Position numbers and translations under genes: made by a program | Assembly (NCBI RefSeq): GCF_000407185.1 | Contig: NZ_KE136483.1 | Location: 496,001 to 560,000 of the forward strand | DNA from: Enterococcus malodoratus ATCC 43197 | GTDB lineage: Bacteria; Bacillota; Bacilli; Lactobacillales; Enterococcaceae | DNA: 64,000 bases | Direction of reading: 5' to 3' | The notes under the pieces: model-generated | The model's database searches: none | Told to the model about the DNA's origin: nothing | What the model saw: the letters and a program-made list of their open reading frames with translations, nothing else | In this document: piece after piece, positions 8,872 to 18,376 of the stretch | Layout of the letters: each line of letters begins with the position of its first letter | Numbering within the stretch: the first letter of the stretch is position 1

Positions 8872-9573
8872 ATGAGTGAATTTACCAAAGACTTGATGCG
8901 TCAATTACGTTTTATCAGTTCAGCAAGCAATGCCTTTATGAATAAAAGACAGAAATTAAATGGTCAGCAGCGGGTCTTAGCGATTTTAGCTAAAGAAGAC
9001 GGGTTGATCCAAAGCCAGTTAGCTGAAATTTTAGACATTCGACCAAGTTCATTGGCTGAATTAATGAAGAAGATGGAAAAAAGCGGCGATGTCTTACGAA
9101 AAGAAGAAGAACAGGATAAGCGAATCAAACGGGTCTATTTAACCGAAAAGGGAAAGAAAAAAGCCCAGAAATTTAGTTTTGCTGGCGAAGATATGAGTGA
9201 AGCTTTTTTTGCAGGCCTAACGGATGAAGAACAGCAAAACTTTAGTGAGTATCTGCAAAAGATTTCTGCAGGTTGGCAAGAAGAAGTCCAAAAACAAGCA
9301 GGACGTTTTGTTGATCCAATGGAGCGTCTGCGTCAAATGCAGGCGATGCGTGATCAATTTGCTGGAAACTGGCAAGAGGACTGGCAAAATCTTTCTCGCG
9401 AAGAGCAGCATCGGATGCGCAATCAAATGAAACGTGAGATGCGTAATGCTTCAAGAGATTTTTCTCGCAATTTCAAACATGATTTCCGTCCAAATTTTTG
9501 GGACAATCGTGATTGCTTTGAAGAACCAGAAAAAACCAAAGACCACGATGACAAAGAATGGGAAGATTTTTAA
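8872..9573 (+). CDS. MarR-family transcriptional regulator with long charged C-terminal tail
   Basis: Residues 1-110 form a MarR winged-helix domain, with recognition region QSQLAEILDIRPSSLAELMKKME and a wing rich in Lys/Arg (KRIKRVYLTEKG). The protein is 233 residues, while typical MarR proteins are about 140-160. The last 90 residues are extremely rich in Arg, Asp, Trp and Met and are probably helical or disordered. AGGAG precedes the ATG. It lies 87 bases ahead of an ABC exporter gene and behind two perfect palindromes, so it most likely represses itself and the exporter in response to a toxic ligand. The ligand is unknown. Confidence 0.85.
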   Translation: MSEFTKDLMRQLRFISSASNAFMNKRQKLNGQQRVLAILAKEDGLIQSQLAEILDIRPSSLAELMKKMEKSGDVLRKEEEQDKRIKRVYLTEKGKKKAQKFSFAGEDMSEAFFAGLTDEEQQNFSEYLQKISAGWQEEVQKQAGRFVDPMERLRQMQAMRDQFAGNWQEDWQNLSREEQHRMRNQMKREMRNASRDFSRNFKHDFRPNFWDNRDCFEEPEKTKDHDDKEWEDF

Positions 9574-9660
9574 TACCCATCGAAATAATCATAAGAAATG
9601 GGTAGTGAAATAATTAATGGAGAATTTAATTTCATTACAACGAACTAGGAGGAACCAACT

Positions 9661-11439
9661 ATGGATCGGGATATGAGTATGGCGCCTGAACAAACAGGTG
9701 AAGGCGACAATAAGAAAAGTACCTACAAATTGAAAGATTTCATTCGATTGATCATGAGTGTCAATCCTAAGAAAACACTTTTTGCGATTGGATTGTTTTT
9801 GAGTTTATTGACAAGTGGTGCTAGTTTGATCGTACCGCAATTAACAAAAGGGTTGATCGATACCAGCAAATTAGCACAAATCGATAAGAAAATGCTGATT
9901 GTTTTAGTACTCGCTTTTGTAGCACAATTAGCATTTGGTGCAATTGGCAGCTTCTTGTTACGTTTTGTCGGGGAAAGTGCCGTTAAAACATTGCGGGAGA
10001 AATTATGGGGACATTTGCTTCAAATGCCTGTCGATTATTATGATGACCATAAATCAGGTGAAAGCAGTTCGCGTTTGGTTAATGATACGACTGTGATTAA
10101 AGAATTAGTAGCCACTCAATTTCCAAACTTTATTACTGGTGCAATCCAACTTGTTGGATCAATGATCATTTTGTTTGTAATGGATTGGAGAATGGCAGCG
10201 ATGATGTTTTTGGCTGTTCCGATCATGGCATTGATCATGATGCCGATCGGCCGGATTATGTCGCGTCTAGGACGTCAGCTGCAAGCAGCAACGGCCGACT
10301 TTAATGCAGAAGCTAGTGAAAAGTTATCAGAAATTCGTTTGATCAAGTCAAGTAATGGTGAGACTTTTGAAAAAACCAGCGGTGGTTCATTTATCAATAA
10401 GATCTTTAATTTAGGAATCAAAGATGCAAAGGTTGAAGCGATGCTGCAACCGATCATCACGACCGTTATGTTAGGTTTATTCGTAGGGATTTTGGGCTAC
10501 GGCGCCGTTCGTGTTCAAGCGGGCACATTAACTAGTGGGGATTTAGTTGCTTTCCTATTGTATCTATTTAATATTATGATGCCGGCAGCCAGCTTCGCGA
10601 TGTTCTTCTCGCAAGTCCAAAAAGCGATGGGGGCGACAGAACGGATTGAGCAAATCTTGGAAACAGAATTAGAACCAATCGAAACTGGGAAAACGGTTGA
10701 TGTTGCAGGCAAAACGATTCAAGCGAAAAATCTTTCCTTCCATTATGTGGCTGATCGCCCAATCTTGAAGAATGTTTCGTTTGAAGCTAAACCGAATACG
10801 GTGATTGCTTTTGCTGGACCAAGCGGTGGCGGAAAATCTACAATCTTTGCATTGTTAGAACGATTCTATCAACCGTCAGAGGGCATAGTTAAAATTGGTG
10901 AGGATGCGATTGATGATCTCAGCCTAACCAATTGGCGTTCGCAAATCGGGTATGTTTCACAAGACAGTGCTGTTTTTGCCGGAAGTATTCGTGAGAACCT
11001 TCAATACGGGTTGGATCGGACATTAACTGAGGATGAGCTATGGCACGGTTTGGAATTAGCGTACGCCGATCAATTTGTCCGTGATTTTCCTGATCAATTG
11101 GAAACAGAGCTAGGGGAACGCGGAGTGAAATTATCCGGCGGGCAAAAACAACGGATCGCTATCGCTCGAGCTTTCTTACGAGATCCAAAAATCTTGATGC
11201 TGGATGAAGCGACGGCCAGTCTAGACTCACAATCTGAAGAAAAAGTTCAACGCGCTTTGGATCAATTGATGGAAGGACGGACAACCTTAGTTATTGCTCA
11301 CCGCCTATCAACGATCGTAGATGCCGATCACATTTACTTCATTGAAAAAGGTGAAGTAACAGGTCATGGAACTCATAGCGAATTGATTGCTACGCATCCT
11401 TTATACGCACAATATGTACAAGAACAAGTTGTGAATTAA
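9661..11439 (+). CDS. ABC multidrug exporter half transporter (LmrA/BmrA-like)
   Basis: A 592-residue fusion of a six-helix exporter domain (about residues 40-325) and an ATPase domain (about 355-590). Walker A is GPSGGGKST, the signature is LSGGQKQR, Walker B is ILMLDEATA and the switch His lies in AHRLST. This is the organisation of homodimeric drug or lipid exporters such as LmrA and BmrA. The start has an AGGAGGA ribosome site. It lies just downstream of a MarR regulator and shares its promoter, which supports a drug or stress efflux role. The substrate is unknown. A strong terminator follows. Confidence 0.9.
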   Translation: MDRDMSMAPEQTGEGDNKKSTYKLKDFIRLIMSVNPKKTLFAIGLFLSLLTSGASLIVPQLTKGLIDTSKLAQIDKKMLIVLVLAFVAQLAFGAIGSFLLRFVGESAVKTLREKLWGHLLQMPVDYYDDHKSGESSSRLVNDTTVIKELVATQFPNFITGAIQLVGSMIILFVMDWRMAAMMFLAVPIMALIMMPIGRIMSRLGRQLQAATADFNAEASEKLSEIRLIKSSNGETFEKTSGGSFINKIFNLGIKDAKVEAMLQPIITTVMLGLFVGILGYGAVRVQAGTLTSGDLVAFLLYLFNIMMPAASFAMFFSQVQKAMGATERIEQILETELEPIETGKTVDVAGKTIQAKNLSFHYVADRPILKNVSFEAKPNTVIAFAGPSGGGKSTIFALLERFYQPSEGIVKIGEDAIDDLSLTNWRSQIGYVSQDSAVFAGSIRENLQYGLDRTLTEDELWHGLELAYADQFVRDFPDQLETELGERGVKLSGGQKQRIAIARAFLRDPKILMLDEATASLDSQSEEKVQRALDQLMEGRTTLVIAHRLSTIVDADHIYFIEKGEVTGHGTHSELIATHPLYAQYVQEQVVN

Positions 11440-11440
11440 A

Positions 11441-11477
11441 AAATACCCTTCGAAAATTTTTCGAAGGGTATTTCTTT
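11441..11477. terminator. Bidirectional rho-independent terminator
   Basis: Long stem AAATACCCTTCGAAA / TTTCGAAGGGTATTT between convergent genes, with T-rich flank on the right and A-rich flank on the left. It serves the ABC exporter (plus) and leuD (minus). Confidence 0.85.
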
Positions 11478-12061
11478 TATGAATAATTCGGCATTTTGTT
11501 TTCGTAGGCCGTAATTTCATCTTCGTATTGCATGGTGATACTGATATCATCCAAACCGTTGACCAATTTCTCTTTCCAAGTTGGATCAATTTGAAAGGCG
11601 TAGTTAGCCTCTTCGGTTCGAATCTCCTGTTTTGGCAAATCGATCGTGATTGACTGATCCGCAGGGAGCTGGCTCAAAATTTTCCGAACCTCTTGATCTA
11701 GGCGAATCGGCAACAGTCCATTTTTTAGCGCGTTCATATAAAAAATGTCGCTGTAACTGCCGGCAATTACTGCTTTAAATCCATAGTCTTGAATGGCCCA
11801 GGCTGCGTGTTCGCGCGAAGAGCCGGAACCAAAGTTTTCACCAGAGATCAAGATCGTCGCGTCTTTGCGTTCCTCTTTGTTTAAAATGAACTCGGGGTTA
11901 GGCGAGCCGTCTTCTAAAAAACGCCACTCATCAAAAAGATGTTTACCAAAACCGGCCTTATCTACTTGCTTCAAAAAGCCTTTTGGAATGATTTGATCCG
12001 TATCAATATTATCATTCATTAGAGGAACGGATTTTCCTGTATAGATCGTAAATTTTTCCAT
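11477..12061 (-). CDS. leuD: 3-isopropylmalate dehydratase, small subunit
   Basis: LeuD supplies the swivel domain of isopropylmalate isomerase, which converts 2- to 3-isopropylmalate with LeuC. The substrate-loop motif GSGSSREHAAW is present, preceded by the DQIIPK segment near the N-terminus. Length of 194 residues is typical. The ATG shares one base with the leuC stop (TAATG), with an AAGGAGG site, so the two subunits are translationally coupled. It is the last gene of leuABCD. Confidence 0.96.
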   Translation of the reverse strand: MEKFTIYTGKSVPLMNDNIDTDQIIPKGFLKQVDKAGFGKHLFDEWRFLEDGSPNPEFILNKEERKDATILISGENFGSGSSREHAAWAIQDYGFKAVIAGSYSDIFYMNALKNGLLPIRLDQEVRKILSQLPADQSITIDLPKQEIRTEEANYAFQIDPTWKEKLVNGLDDISITMQYEDEITAYENKMPNYS

Positions 12062-13434
12062 TAGATGACCTCCTTGCGGCTATCGACGAAATTTCCATGA
12101 ACGGCGGCCAAGGCGGCCATTACCGGGCTGCAAAGATGTGTACGAGCATCCTTGCCTTGACGCCCTTGAAAATTACGATTAGACGTTGAAGCACAATGAA
12201 CTCCTGCCGGGACACGGTCAGGGTTCATACCGAGACACATGGAACAGCCAGGTTCGCGCCATTCAAAGCCAGCTTCTTTAAACACTTTATCGAGCCCAAT
12301 TTTTTCTGCAGCCTTGCGAACAGGGCGTGAGCCGGGAACTACAATAGCTGTGACGTTGTCGTGAACTTTCTTGCCTTGCACGATTTTGGCGGCTTCCTGC
12401 AAATCTGAAAGACGTCCGTTTGTACATGAGCCGATAAATACATAGCCGACTGGGATATCTGCGGGTGTCTGCCCTGGTTTTAGATCCATATAGTCGTAGG
12501 CCTTTTGCAGTTCAGGGGAAGTTGCTGCCGGGAATGCACCATCGAAAGGAACGCCCATCTCAGGGTTGGTGCCCCATGTTACAAATGGAACCAAGTCGCT
12601 AACTTCCAATGTTAGTTCTTTATCGTACACGGCATCCTCATCGGTATATAGTTCCTTCCAATCCTTGATGGCTGCCTCCATATTCTTCGGAGCGTATTCG
12701 CGACCTGCGACATAATCAAAAGTTTTGTCGTCAGGGGCGATCAGGCCGATTTTCGCGCCGCCTTCGATCGCCATATTACAAATCGTCATACGTTCTTCCA
12801 TTGATAGACTTTCGATAGTTTCTCCATAAAACTCTGCTCCGTAACCTACGCCGAAATCCGTGCCGTATTTTGCGATCAATGCCAAAATAATGTCTTTTGC
12901 ATAAACGCCTTTTGGCAGTTTTCCGGTAATTTTGATTCCCATATTTTTCGGTTTATTTTGCCAAAGCGTTTGAGTGGCAAAAACATGTTCCACTTCGCTA
13001 GTGCCGATACCAAAGGACAAGGCACCAAATGCACCGTGTGTCGCAGTATGAGAATCGCCGCAGACGATCGTTTTGCCGGGCTGAGTCAAACCAGTTTCTG
13101 GTCCGACCATATGAACGATCCCTTGACGATCACTGCCGTTGTCACACAGTCGGACATTAAATTCTTGGCAATTATCTCTTAAGGTGTCGATTTGTTTTTT
13201 TGCTACTAGATCACTGAAATTAAAAATATCAACAGTCGGTGTGTTGTGATCCATCGTTGCAAAAGTCCGTTCTGGATGGCGCAATGTTCGGCCAGCTTCA
13301 CGAATGCCCGCAAAAGCTTGCGGAGAAGTAACTTCATGGATCAAATGCAGATCGATGTAAAGTAATTGTGGAGCACCTTCTTCGCCGTGGACGACATGGC
13401 GATTCCATAGTTTATCAAATAGTGTTTTTCCCAT
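12061..13434 (-). CDS. leuC: 3-isopropylmalate dehydratase, large subunit
   Basis: LeuC is the [4Fe-4S] subunit of isopropylmalate isomerase in leucine synthesis. Diagnostic motifs are [13 protein letters not shown], the first cluster Cys in GSCTNGR and the other two in [10 protein letters not shown]. Length of 457 residues is normal. It begins three bases after leuB with an AAAGGAGC ribosome site. Confidence 0.97.
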   Translation of the reverse strand: MGKTLFDKLWNRHVVHGEEGAPQLLYIDLHLIHEVTSPQAFAGIREAGRTLRHPERTFATMDHNTPTVDIFNFSDLVAKKQIDTLRDNCQEFNVRLCDNGSDRQGIVHMVGPETGLTQPGKTIVCGDSHTATHGAFGALSFGIGTSEVEHVFATQTLWQNKPKNMGIKITGKLPKGVYAKDIILALIAKYGTDFGVGYGAEFYGETIESLSMEERMTICNMAIEGGAKIGLIAPDDKTFDYVAGREYAPKNMEAAIKDWKELYTDEDAVYDKELTLEVSDLVPFVTWGTNPEMGVPFDGAFPAATSPELQKAYDYMDLKPGQTPADIPVGYVFIGSCTNGRLSDLQEAAKIVQGKKVHDNVTAIVVPGSRPVRKAAEKIGLDKVFKEAGFEWREPGCSMCLGMNPDRVPAGVHCASTSNRNFQGRQGKDARTHLCSPVMAALAAVHGNFVDSRKEVI

Positions 13435-13437
13435 CGT

Positions 13438-14487
13438 TTATGCTCCTTTCAATTCTTGAATCACAGCGTCGGTAAATTCTGCTGTTGATGCTTGACCACC
13501 TAGGTCATGGGTAAATAATCCGTTTGACAGCACTGCATCGCAGGCCTTTTCAATTGCTTGAGCGGCCTGTTCTTCTTGGAATGATTGACGCAGCATCATA
13601 GCCACAGACAAGATCATCGAGATCGGGTTTGCGATTCCTTTACCTGCAATATCTGGTGCTGAGCCGTGAATCGGCTCGTAAAGAGATGGTCCGCCATCAC
13701 TGTGACTAGCACTCGGCAATACCCCTAACGATCCTGGCAGTACCGAAGCTTCATCACTTAAGATATCGCCAAAAAGATTTTCTGTGACGATTACGTCAAA
13801 GGCTTTAGGATTTTGGATTAATTTCATTGCCGCAGAGTCTACGTATTGATGCTCCAGTTGACAATCAGGATATTCCTTCGCGATTTCCTCTGCGGTTGCT
13901 CGCCATAGTTTACTCGAAGCTAATACATTCGCTTTATCTACAGAAGTGACTTTTTTACTGCGTCCTTGAGCAATTTTGAAAGCAGAGTGGATGATTCGTT
14001 CGATCTCGTCTTTTTGATAGCGAGCTGTATCGAAAGCCATTGTTTCTGTTAGCTCTCGCGGCTCCCCAAAGTAAATACCGCTGCTCAGTTCCCGAACGAT
14101 GATCAAATCTGTTCCTTCAATAATCTCCGGTTTTAAAGGGGAGAGATGCAGCAAAGCGGAGGAGACGGAAACGGGTCGAATATTCGCAAATAGGTTCAAT
14201 GTTTTCCGCAAAGCCAACAACCCTTTTTCTGGTGTATCCTGCATTTTTTCCCACTTAGGTCCGCCAATTGCTCCTAGTAAGATCGCATCGGCGGTTTGAC
14301 AGGCGGCTAAAGTTTCTTCAGGTAGTGAGGCACCAGCTTCGTCGATTCCAGCACCGCCGAAAGGAAATTTTTCAAGTTTGAATGTTTTGCCGCAGGTATC
14401 TTCGACAGCTCTCAATACCTTCAATCCGCTATCCATAATCTCTGGTCCAATGCCATCACCGGCTAATACAACAATTTTACTATTCAT
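13438..14487 (-). CDS. leuB: 3-isopropylmalate dehydrogenase
   Basis: LeuB oxidises and decarboxylates 3-isopropylmalate to 2-ketoisocaproate using NAD. Visible features are the nucleotide segment GDGIGPEIM at the N-terminus, GAIGGPKW, the Mg/substrate segment VTENLFGDILSDEAS and the NAD-binding GSAPDIAGKGIANP. At 349 residues it has the family length. It lies 58 bases after leuA and three before leuC in the leuABCD operon. Confidence 0.97.
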   Translation of the reverse strand: MNSKIVVLAGDGIGPEIMDSGLKVLRAVEDTCGKTFKLEKFPFGGAGIDEAGASLPEETLAACQTADAILLGAIGGPKWEKMQDTPEKGLLALRKTLNLFANIRPVSVSSALLHLSPLKPEIIEGTDLIIVRELSSGIYFGEPRELTETMAFDTARYQKDEIERIIHSAFKIAQGRSKKVTSVDKANVLASSKLWRATAEEIAKEYPDCQLEHQYVDSAAMKLIQNPKAFDVIVTENLFGDILSDEASVLPGSLGVLPSASHSDGGPSLYEPIHGSAPDIAGKGIANPISMILSVAMMLRQSFQEEQAAQAIEKACDAVLSNGLFTHDLGGQASTAEFTDAVIQELKGA

Positions 14488-14545
14488 TTACATACTCCTA
14501 TCTTCTTTTTAAGTTTAACTAGATATTGCTACGCATGCTATTGTG

Positions 14546-16060
14546 TTATACATTTTGTTTTAAGTGATTACTTGCTTGGACATAGGCTTTAGCTGAGGCT
14601 TGTAAAACGTCAAAGTCTACACCAATTCCGCGATAATCGTTTTTTGTTTTTTCATCCCATAAAGTAACTCGAACTTCTGCCTGGGCATCTTCACCGCCGG
14701 TTAATGCCTGAATTTCATATTCGGTTAATTCGGGATTTTGCTGGAACAATTCATCGATCGCGTTGTAAATGGCCTGAATACTGCCTGATCCGATTCGCGA
14801 CGCAACTTTTGTTTCGTCCTCTTCATTCACGATCGAAACGATCGCTCCTTGATACCCATTTGAACTGTATTGAACTTGCACGTCTGCCAGTTTATATGTC
14901 TCGGTTTCTTCTCTATATTGATCGGCAAGCAAAGCGACCAAATCTTTGTCAGTAATTTGTTTTTTCTTATCGGCTAAAGCTTTGAAACGTTTGAAGGCTT
15001 CTTTACTGTCGGCATCATTTAATTGGTAGCCCAATTCTTCTAATTTTGCATTAAAGGCATGACGTCCCGATAGTTTTCCTAGCGGTAGAGAATTTTGATT
15101 GACGCCTACAAGGGTAGGGGTGATGATCTCGTAAGTCTCAGGATTTTTTAGTACTCCATCTTGGTGAATCCCAGATTCATGGGCGTACGCATTGTCACCA
15201 ACGATCGCTTTATTTTTCGGAACAGGAATTCCAGAGAGCCGAGAAACCAGTTCGCTGGTTCGTTTTGTTTCATTTAAAACAATATTTGCTTCGCATTGAT
15301 AGAAGTCTTTGCGGATCGCAAGTGCCAACGCAACTTCTTCCAAAGCAGTGTTGCCTGCACGTTCCCCAATCCCATTTACGGCTCCTTCTACACGATTTGC
15401 TCCGTTTTCGATGGCTGCCAGTGCGTTTGCAGTCGCCATTCCCAAGTCATCATGGCAATGAGAAGAAAAGCTGATTTCTTCTTCACTTCGAATGTTTTCA
15501 ATCAGCGATTTAAAAATTCCACCGTATTCAGTTGGATTAGAATAGCCGACGGTGTCAGGAACATTAATAATTGTTGCTCCTGCATCAATCGCCGTTTGTA
15601 CAGCTTCTAATAGGAAGTCTTTTTCTGTTCGCGAAGCATCCTCTGGTGAGAATTGGACTTTCTTAAACAAACTGCGAGCATAACCAACATGCTCTTTAAT
15701 AGAAGAAAGGACTTCTTCTCTTGTCATTTTCAGCTTGTATTGCATGTGGACATCACTCGTCGCTAAGAAAACATGAATCTGCGGATCAACGGCATCTTTT
15801 AATGCTTCATACGCTCGATCGATATCTTTTTTCTGGCAGCGAGCCAAACCTGTAACGGTCATGGACTTTACTTGACGAGCAATTTGTTGAACGGCTTCGA
15901 AATCACCAGAGGAGGCAATTGGAAATCCGGCCTCGATGACATCGATTCCCCATTTTTCTAATTGAAGTGCAATTTGAACCTTCTCTTTAGTATTAAAATT
16001 TACTCCTGGGGTTTGTTCACCATCTCTTAATGTGGTGTCAAAAAACTGGATACTTCTCAT
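14546..16060 (-). CDS. leuA: 2-isopropylmalate synthase
   Basis: LeuA condenses acetyl-CoA with 2-ketoisovalerate, the first committed step to leucine. The TIM-barrel motif [15 protein letters not shown] is at residue 8, the metal-binding HCHDDLGMA lies near residue 200, and the C-terminal 110 residues form the allosteric leucine-binding domain. The start chosen (16060) has a GGAGGAG site and gives 504 residues. A longer frame from 16156 would start inside the attenuator hairpins and is rejected. Expression is probably set by leader-peptide attenuation and by CodY. Confidence 0.96.
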   Translation of the reverse strand: MRSIQFFDTTLRDGEQTPGVNFNTKEKVQIALQLEKWGIDVIEAGFPIASSGDFEAVQQIARQVKSMTVTGLARCQKKDIDRAYEALKDAVDPQIHVFLATSDVHMQYKLKMTREEVLSSIKEHVGYARSLFKKVQFSPEDASRTEKDFLLEAVQTAIDAGATIINVPDTVGYSNPTEYGGIFKSLIENIRSEEEISFSSHCHDDLGMATANALAAIENGANRVEGAVNGIGERAGNTALEEVALALAIRKDFYQCEANIVLNETKRTSELVSRLSGIPVPKNKAIVGDNAYAHESGIHQDGVLKNPETYEIITPTLVGVNQNSLPLGKLSGRHAFNAKLEELGYQLNDADSKEAFKRFKALADKKKQITDKDLVALLADQYREETETYKLADVQVQYSSNGYQGAIVSIVNEEDETKVASRIGSGSIQAIYNAIDELFQQNPELTEYEIQALTGGEDAQAEVRVTLWDEKTKNDYRGIGVDFDVLQASAKAYVQASNHLKQNV

Positions 16061-16091
16061 TTTTGCTCCTCCTTCGTTTAAAAACGGGTAT

Positions 16092-16135
16092 AAAAAAAGC
16101 ACCCCATCGGAAAAGAACCATTTTCTTCTCCGATG
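16092..16135 (-). terminator. leu operon attenuator terminator
   Basis: On the minus strand a 12-bp stem (CATCGGAGAAGA / TCTTTTCCGATG, one G-U pair) is followed by seven T, just before leuA. It lies between the leader peptide and leuA, so it is an attenuator rather than an operon end. Confidence 0.8.
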
Positions 16136-16146
16136 CAATGCGAATA

Positions 16147-16178
16147 GGGACTTCATGAAATAATTTTCAGAAAGTCCC
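16147..16178 (-). other. Upstream hairpin of the leu attenuator
   Basis: A 7-bp stem (GGGACTT / AAGTCCC) starts a few bases after the leader stop codon. Its internal ATTTCAT can also pair with ATGAAAT at the beginning of the leader peptide, giving an alternative fold. The mutually exclusive pairing is my inference from by-eye complementarity. Confidence 0.5.
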
Positions 16179-16180
16179 AG

Positions 16181-16225
16181 CTATAATAATAAAGTTGCGT
16201 TGAAAGATATGCTTGATTTCATCAT
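16181..16225 (-). CDS. Leu leader peptide (14 residues, three terminal Leu codons)
   Basis: The short frame encodes MMKSSISFNATLLL and ends with TTA TTA TTA TAG. A GGGTGG ribosome site precedes the first ATG. Three successive Leu codons directly before the hairpins is the classic layout of leucine attenuation: ribosome stalling at low Leu-tRNA would prevent formation of the terminator upstream of leuA. A similar arrangement is known for the Lactococcus leu operon. Confidence 0.8.
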   Translation of the reverse strand: MMKSSISFNATLLL

Positions 16226-16239
16226 GGCAACCACCCGTT

Positions 16240-16301
16240 TATTTTCAGAATTTTTAAAAAATTGTTGTAATCATCGTATAAAGAAAAGGCTGAAATGTCA
16301 A
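16240..16301 (-). promoter_or_regulatory. leu promoter with CodY-like site
   Basis: On the minus strand TTGACA (16301-16296) and TACGAT (16278-16273) are 17 bp apart. Just downstream of the expected start, TATTTTCAGAATTTT (16240-16254) matches 12 of 15 bases of the CodY consensus AATTTTCWGAAAATT. A second match, 13 of 15, is AATTTTCAGAAAGTC at 16162-16176 within the leader. Roadblock repression by CodY in rich medium is likely. The rest of the gap, 16302-16575, is AT-rich with no gene visible. Confidence 0.65.
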
Positions 16302-16575
16302 TGACATTATGAAAAAAAGATGAGAAATTCTTTTAATAAATTTCAGTCGTTATAAAAAGGTGCCAAATGAAAGGCTGAAATTTATGATTTCACAAATTTT
16401 TCCTACTATATAAGGGGAGTGGAATAACTAACATGAATATGTCAGTAAAAGTATGCCTAACAAAATATTTCGTCGTTTTTATCAAAATAAAAAATTTTTT
16501 TTAGTCTAATTGTTGAATCTACAAGTTTTCTTAGGTTTTTTTCATAAAAGTAAAAATTTCATTAGAGCATATGTG

Positions 16576-16643
16576 TTGATTTATTAAAAACAAATGATTA
16601 AACTACTCGACATATTCAGAACTTCGTAATTAATCTGAAAATT
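16576..16643 (+). promoter_or_regulatory. Probable oppA promoter with CodY-like site
   Basis: TTGATT (16576-16581) and TAAACT (16599-16604) are 17 bp apart. ATTAATCTGAAAATT (16629-16643) matches 12 of 15 bases of the CodY consensus and lies between the start site and the oppA ribosome site. CodY control of opp genes is well established in lactococci; its action here is inferred. Confidence 0.5.
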
Positions 16644-16664
16644 GAATCAAAAGGGGAAAAAGAT

Positions 16665-18326
16665 ATGAGGAACAAATTAGCTTATGGTATCATCGCGGTT
16701 TGCGGGCTCGCCTTGGCGGGGTGTTATGGCGGCAGCAGTGCTTCAACTGATGAGAGCAGTTCAAGCACGAAAGCAAAAGATAATGGCACTTTTAATTTAG
16801 TGGTTCAACAAGAAATGCCTACTGCAGACCTATCTGTAGCGACCGACACAATTAGTTTTACTGCACTAAATAATGTTTATGAAGGTATCTACCGTCTAGA
16901 CAAAGATAATAAGCCTCAACCAGCTGGCGCGAGTGAAAAAGTCAAAGTCAGTGATGACGGCAAGACCTATACTGTTAAATTACGTAAAGATGCAAAATGG
17001 TCCAATGGTGATCCAGTAACAGCAAAAGATTATGTCTTTGGTTGGCAGCGTACGGTTAAACCAGAAACAGCCTCAGAATATGCATATCTTTTCGAACCTG
17101 TTGAAAATGCAGCTGATATTTCAGCTGGCAAAAAGGCACCAGATGAACTAGGGATCAAAGCCGTTAATGATCACGAACTAGAAATCAAGTTATCGAAACC
17201 AACACCATATTTTGATTACTTATTAGCCTTTCCTTCATTCTTCCCACAAAATCAAAAAGTCGTGGAAGCAAACGGAAAAGAATATGCGACTAAGAGTGAC
17301 AAGTCAGTTTACAATGGTCCGTTCACATTAGAAGGCTTTGATGGTCCGGGTACAGATACTGAGTGGGAATATAAGAAAAATGATACTTATTGGGATAAAG
17401 ACGAAGTGAAATTATCCAAAGTTAAAGTCAATGTAGTAAAAGAATCTTCCACTTCATTGAACTTGTTCAAAGACGGCGAAGCGGATGACGTGATTCTATC
17501 TGGTGAGTTAGCGCAGCAAAACGCCAATGATCCAGCATACAAATCATTTAAAGAAGCGCGTACAAGCTATCTTGAATACAACCAGCGGAAAGAAGATTCA
17601 CCGTTTAAAAATGAAAACCTGCGTAAAGCAATCTCTTATGCAATCAATCGTAAATCATTAGTCAATCAAGTTCTAGGTGACGGTTCAGTGGTTTCTACTG
17701 GTCTAGTGCCATCAGGGATGTCAAAAAATCCTAAGACTGATGAAGATTTTGCTAAAGAAGCAGGCAACTTAGCACCTTATGATAAGAAAAAAGCGAAAGA
17801 GTATTGGGATAAAGCTAAGAAAGAATTGAAAATCGATTCACTTTCATTTGAATTGATGGCTTCCGATACCGACTCGTCTAAGAAAGTTATTGAATATATG
17901 CAAAGTGCGTTAGAAGAAACCTTGCCGGGTATCAAAGTGAAACCAACACCTGTACCATTCTCTGTTCGTTTGGATCGTTCAAATGCGGGCGACTTTGATG
18001 TTCTACTTGGCGGTTGGGGAGCTGACTATGCCGATCCATCTAGCTTCACTGACTTGTTCGTAACAGGAAACTCTTATAACCGTGGCCGTTGGAGCAATGA
18101 AGAGTACGACAAAGCAGTGGATGCTTCTGGTAACAAAGACGCAAGTAACGAAGAAGCACGCTGGGACGATTTACAAAAAGCGAACGAGCTTATTTCTAAA
18201 GAATCCGGTGTCGCACCATTGTATCAACTATCTGAAGCTCATTTGGTCAATAAGAAAGTCAAAGGCATCGTTCACCATCCAGCCGGCGCTTCTTGGGATT
18301 ACAAATGGACTTACGTAGAAAAATAG
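16665..18326 (+). CDS. oppA: Oligopeptide-binding lipoprotein
   Basis: This is the extracellular receptor of the Opp importer. It has a signal peptide with lipobox LAGC, so Cys20 would be lipidated and membrane-anchored, followed by a Gly/Ser-rich linker. The rest is a family 5 solute-binding domain with the family signature around VKLRKDAKWSNGDPVTAKDY. At 553 residues it is full length, with an AAAGGGGAAA ribosome site. It is separated from oppBCDF by a terminator and an inverted gene, so the receptor can be made in excess from its own transcript. Confidence 0.93.
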   Translation: MRNKLAYGIIAVCGLALAGCYGGSSASTDESSSSTKAKDNGTFNLVVQQEMPTADLSVATDTISFTALNNVYEGIYRLDKDNKPQPAGASEKVKVSDDGKTYTVKLRKDAKWSNGDPVTAKDYVFGWQRTVKPETASEYAYLFEPVENAADISAGKKAPDELGIKAVNDHELEIKLSKPTPYFDYLLAFPSFFPQNQKVVEANGKEYATKSDKSVYNGPFTLEGFDGPGTDTEWEYKKNDTYWDKDEVKLSKVKVNVVKESSTSLNLFKDGEADDVILSGELAQQNANDPAYKSFKEARTSYLEYNQRKEDSPFKNENLRKAISYAINRKSLVNQVLGDGSVVSTGLVPSGMSKNPKTDEDFAKEAGNLAPYDKKKAKEYWDKAKKELKIDSLSFELMASDTDSSKKVIEYMQSALEETLPGIKVKPTPVPFSVRLDRSNAGDFDVLLGGWGADYADPSSFTDLFVTGNSYNRGRWSNEEYDKAVDASGNKDASNEEARWDDLQKANELISKESGVAPLYQLSEAHLVNKKVKGIVHHPAGASWDYKWTYVEK

Positions 18327-18341
18327 TTTGCTAAATGAAAA

Positions 18342-18376
18342 GAAGTTGGAACGTTTATCGTTCCAACTTCCTTTTA
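18342..18376. terminator. Bidirectional terminator after oppA
   Basis: A 12-bp perfect stem (GAAGTTGGAACG / CGTTCCAACTTC) is followed by CTTTT. It also overlaps the stop codon of the convergent minus-strand gene. Confidence 0.8.

Noticed and set aside
16061-16156. A 32-residue N-terminal extension of LeuA
   Set aside because: The frame is open, but it starts inside the attenuator hairpins, has no ribosome site, and family members begin at the ATG at 16060, which has GGAGGAG.
16147-16301. A T-box riboswitch ahead of leuA
   Set aside because: The T-box sequence with its TGG-containing antiterminator bulge is not present; GGGTGG here serves as the ribosome site of a three-Leu leader peptide, so peptide-based attenuation fits better.
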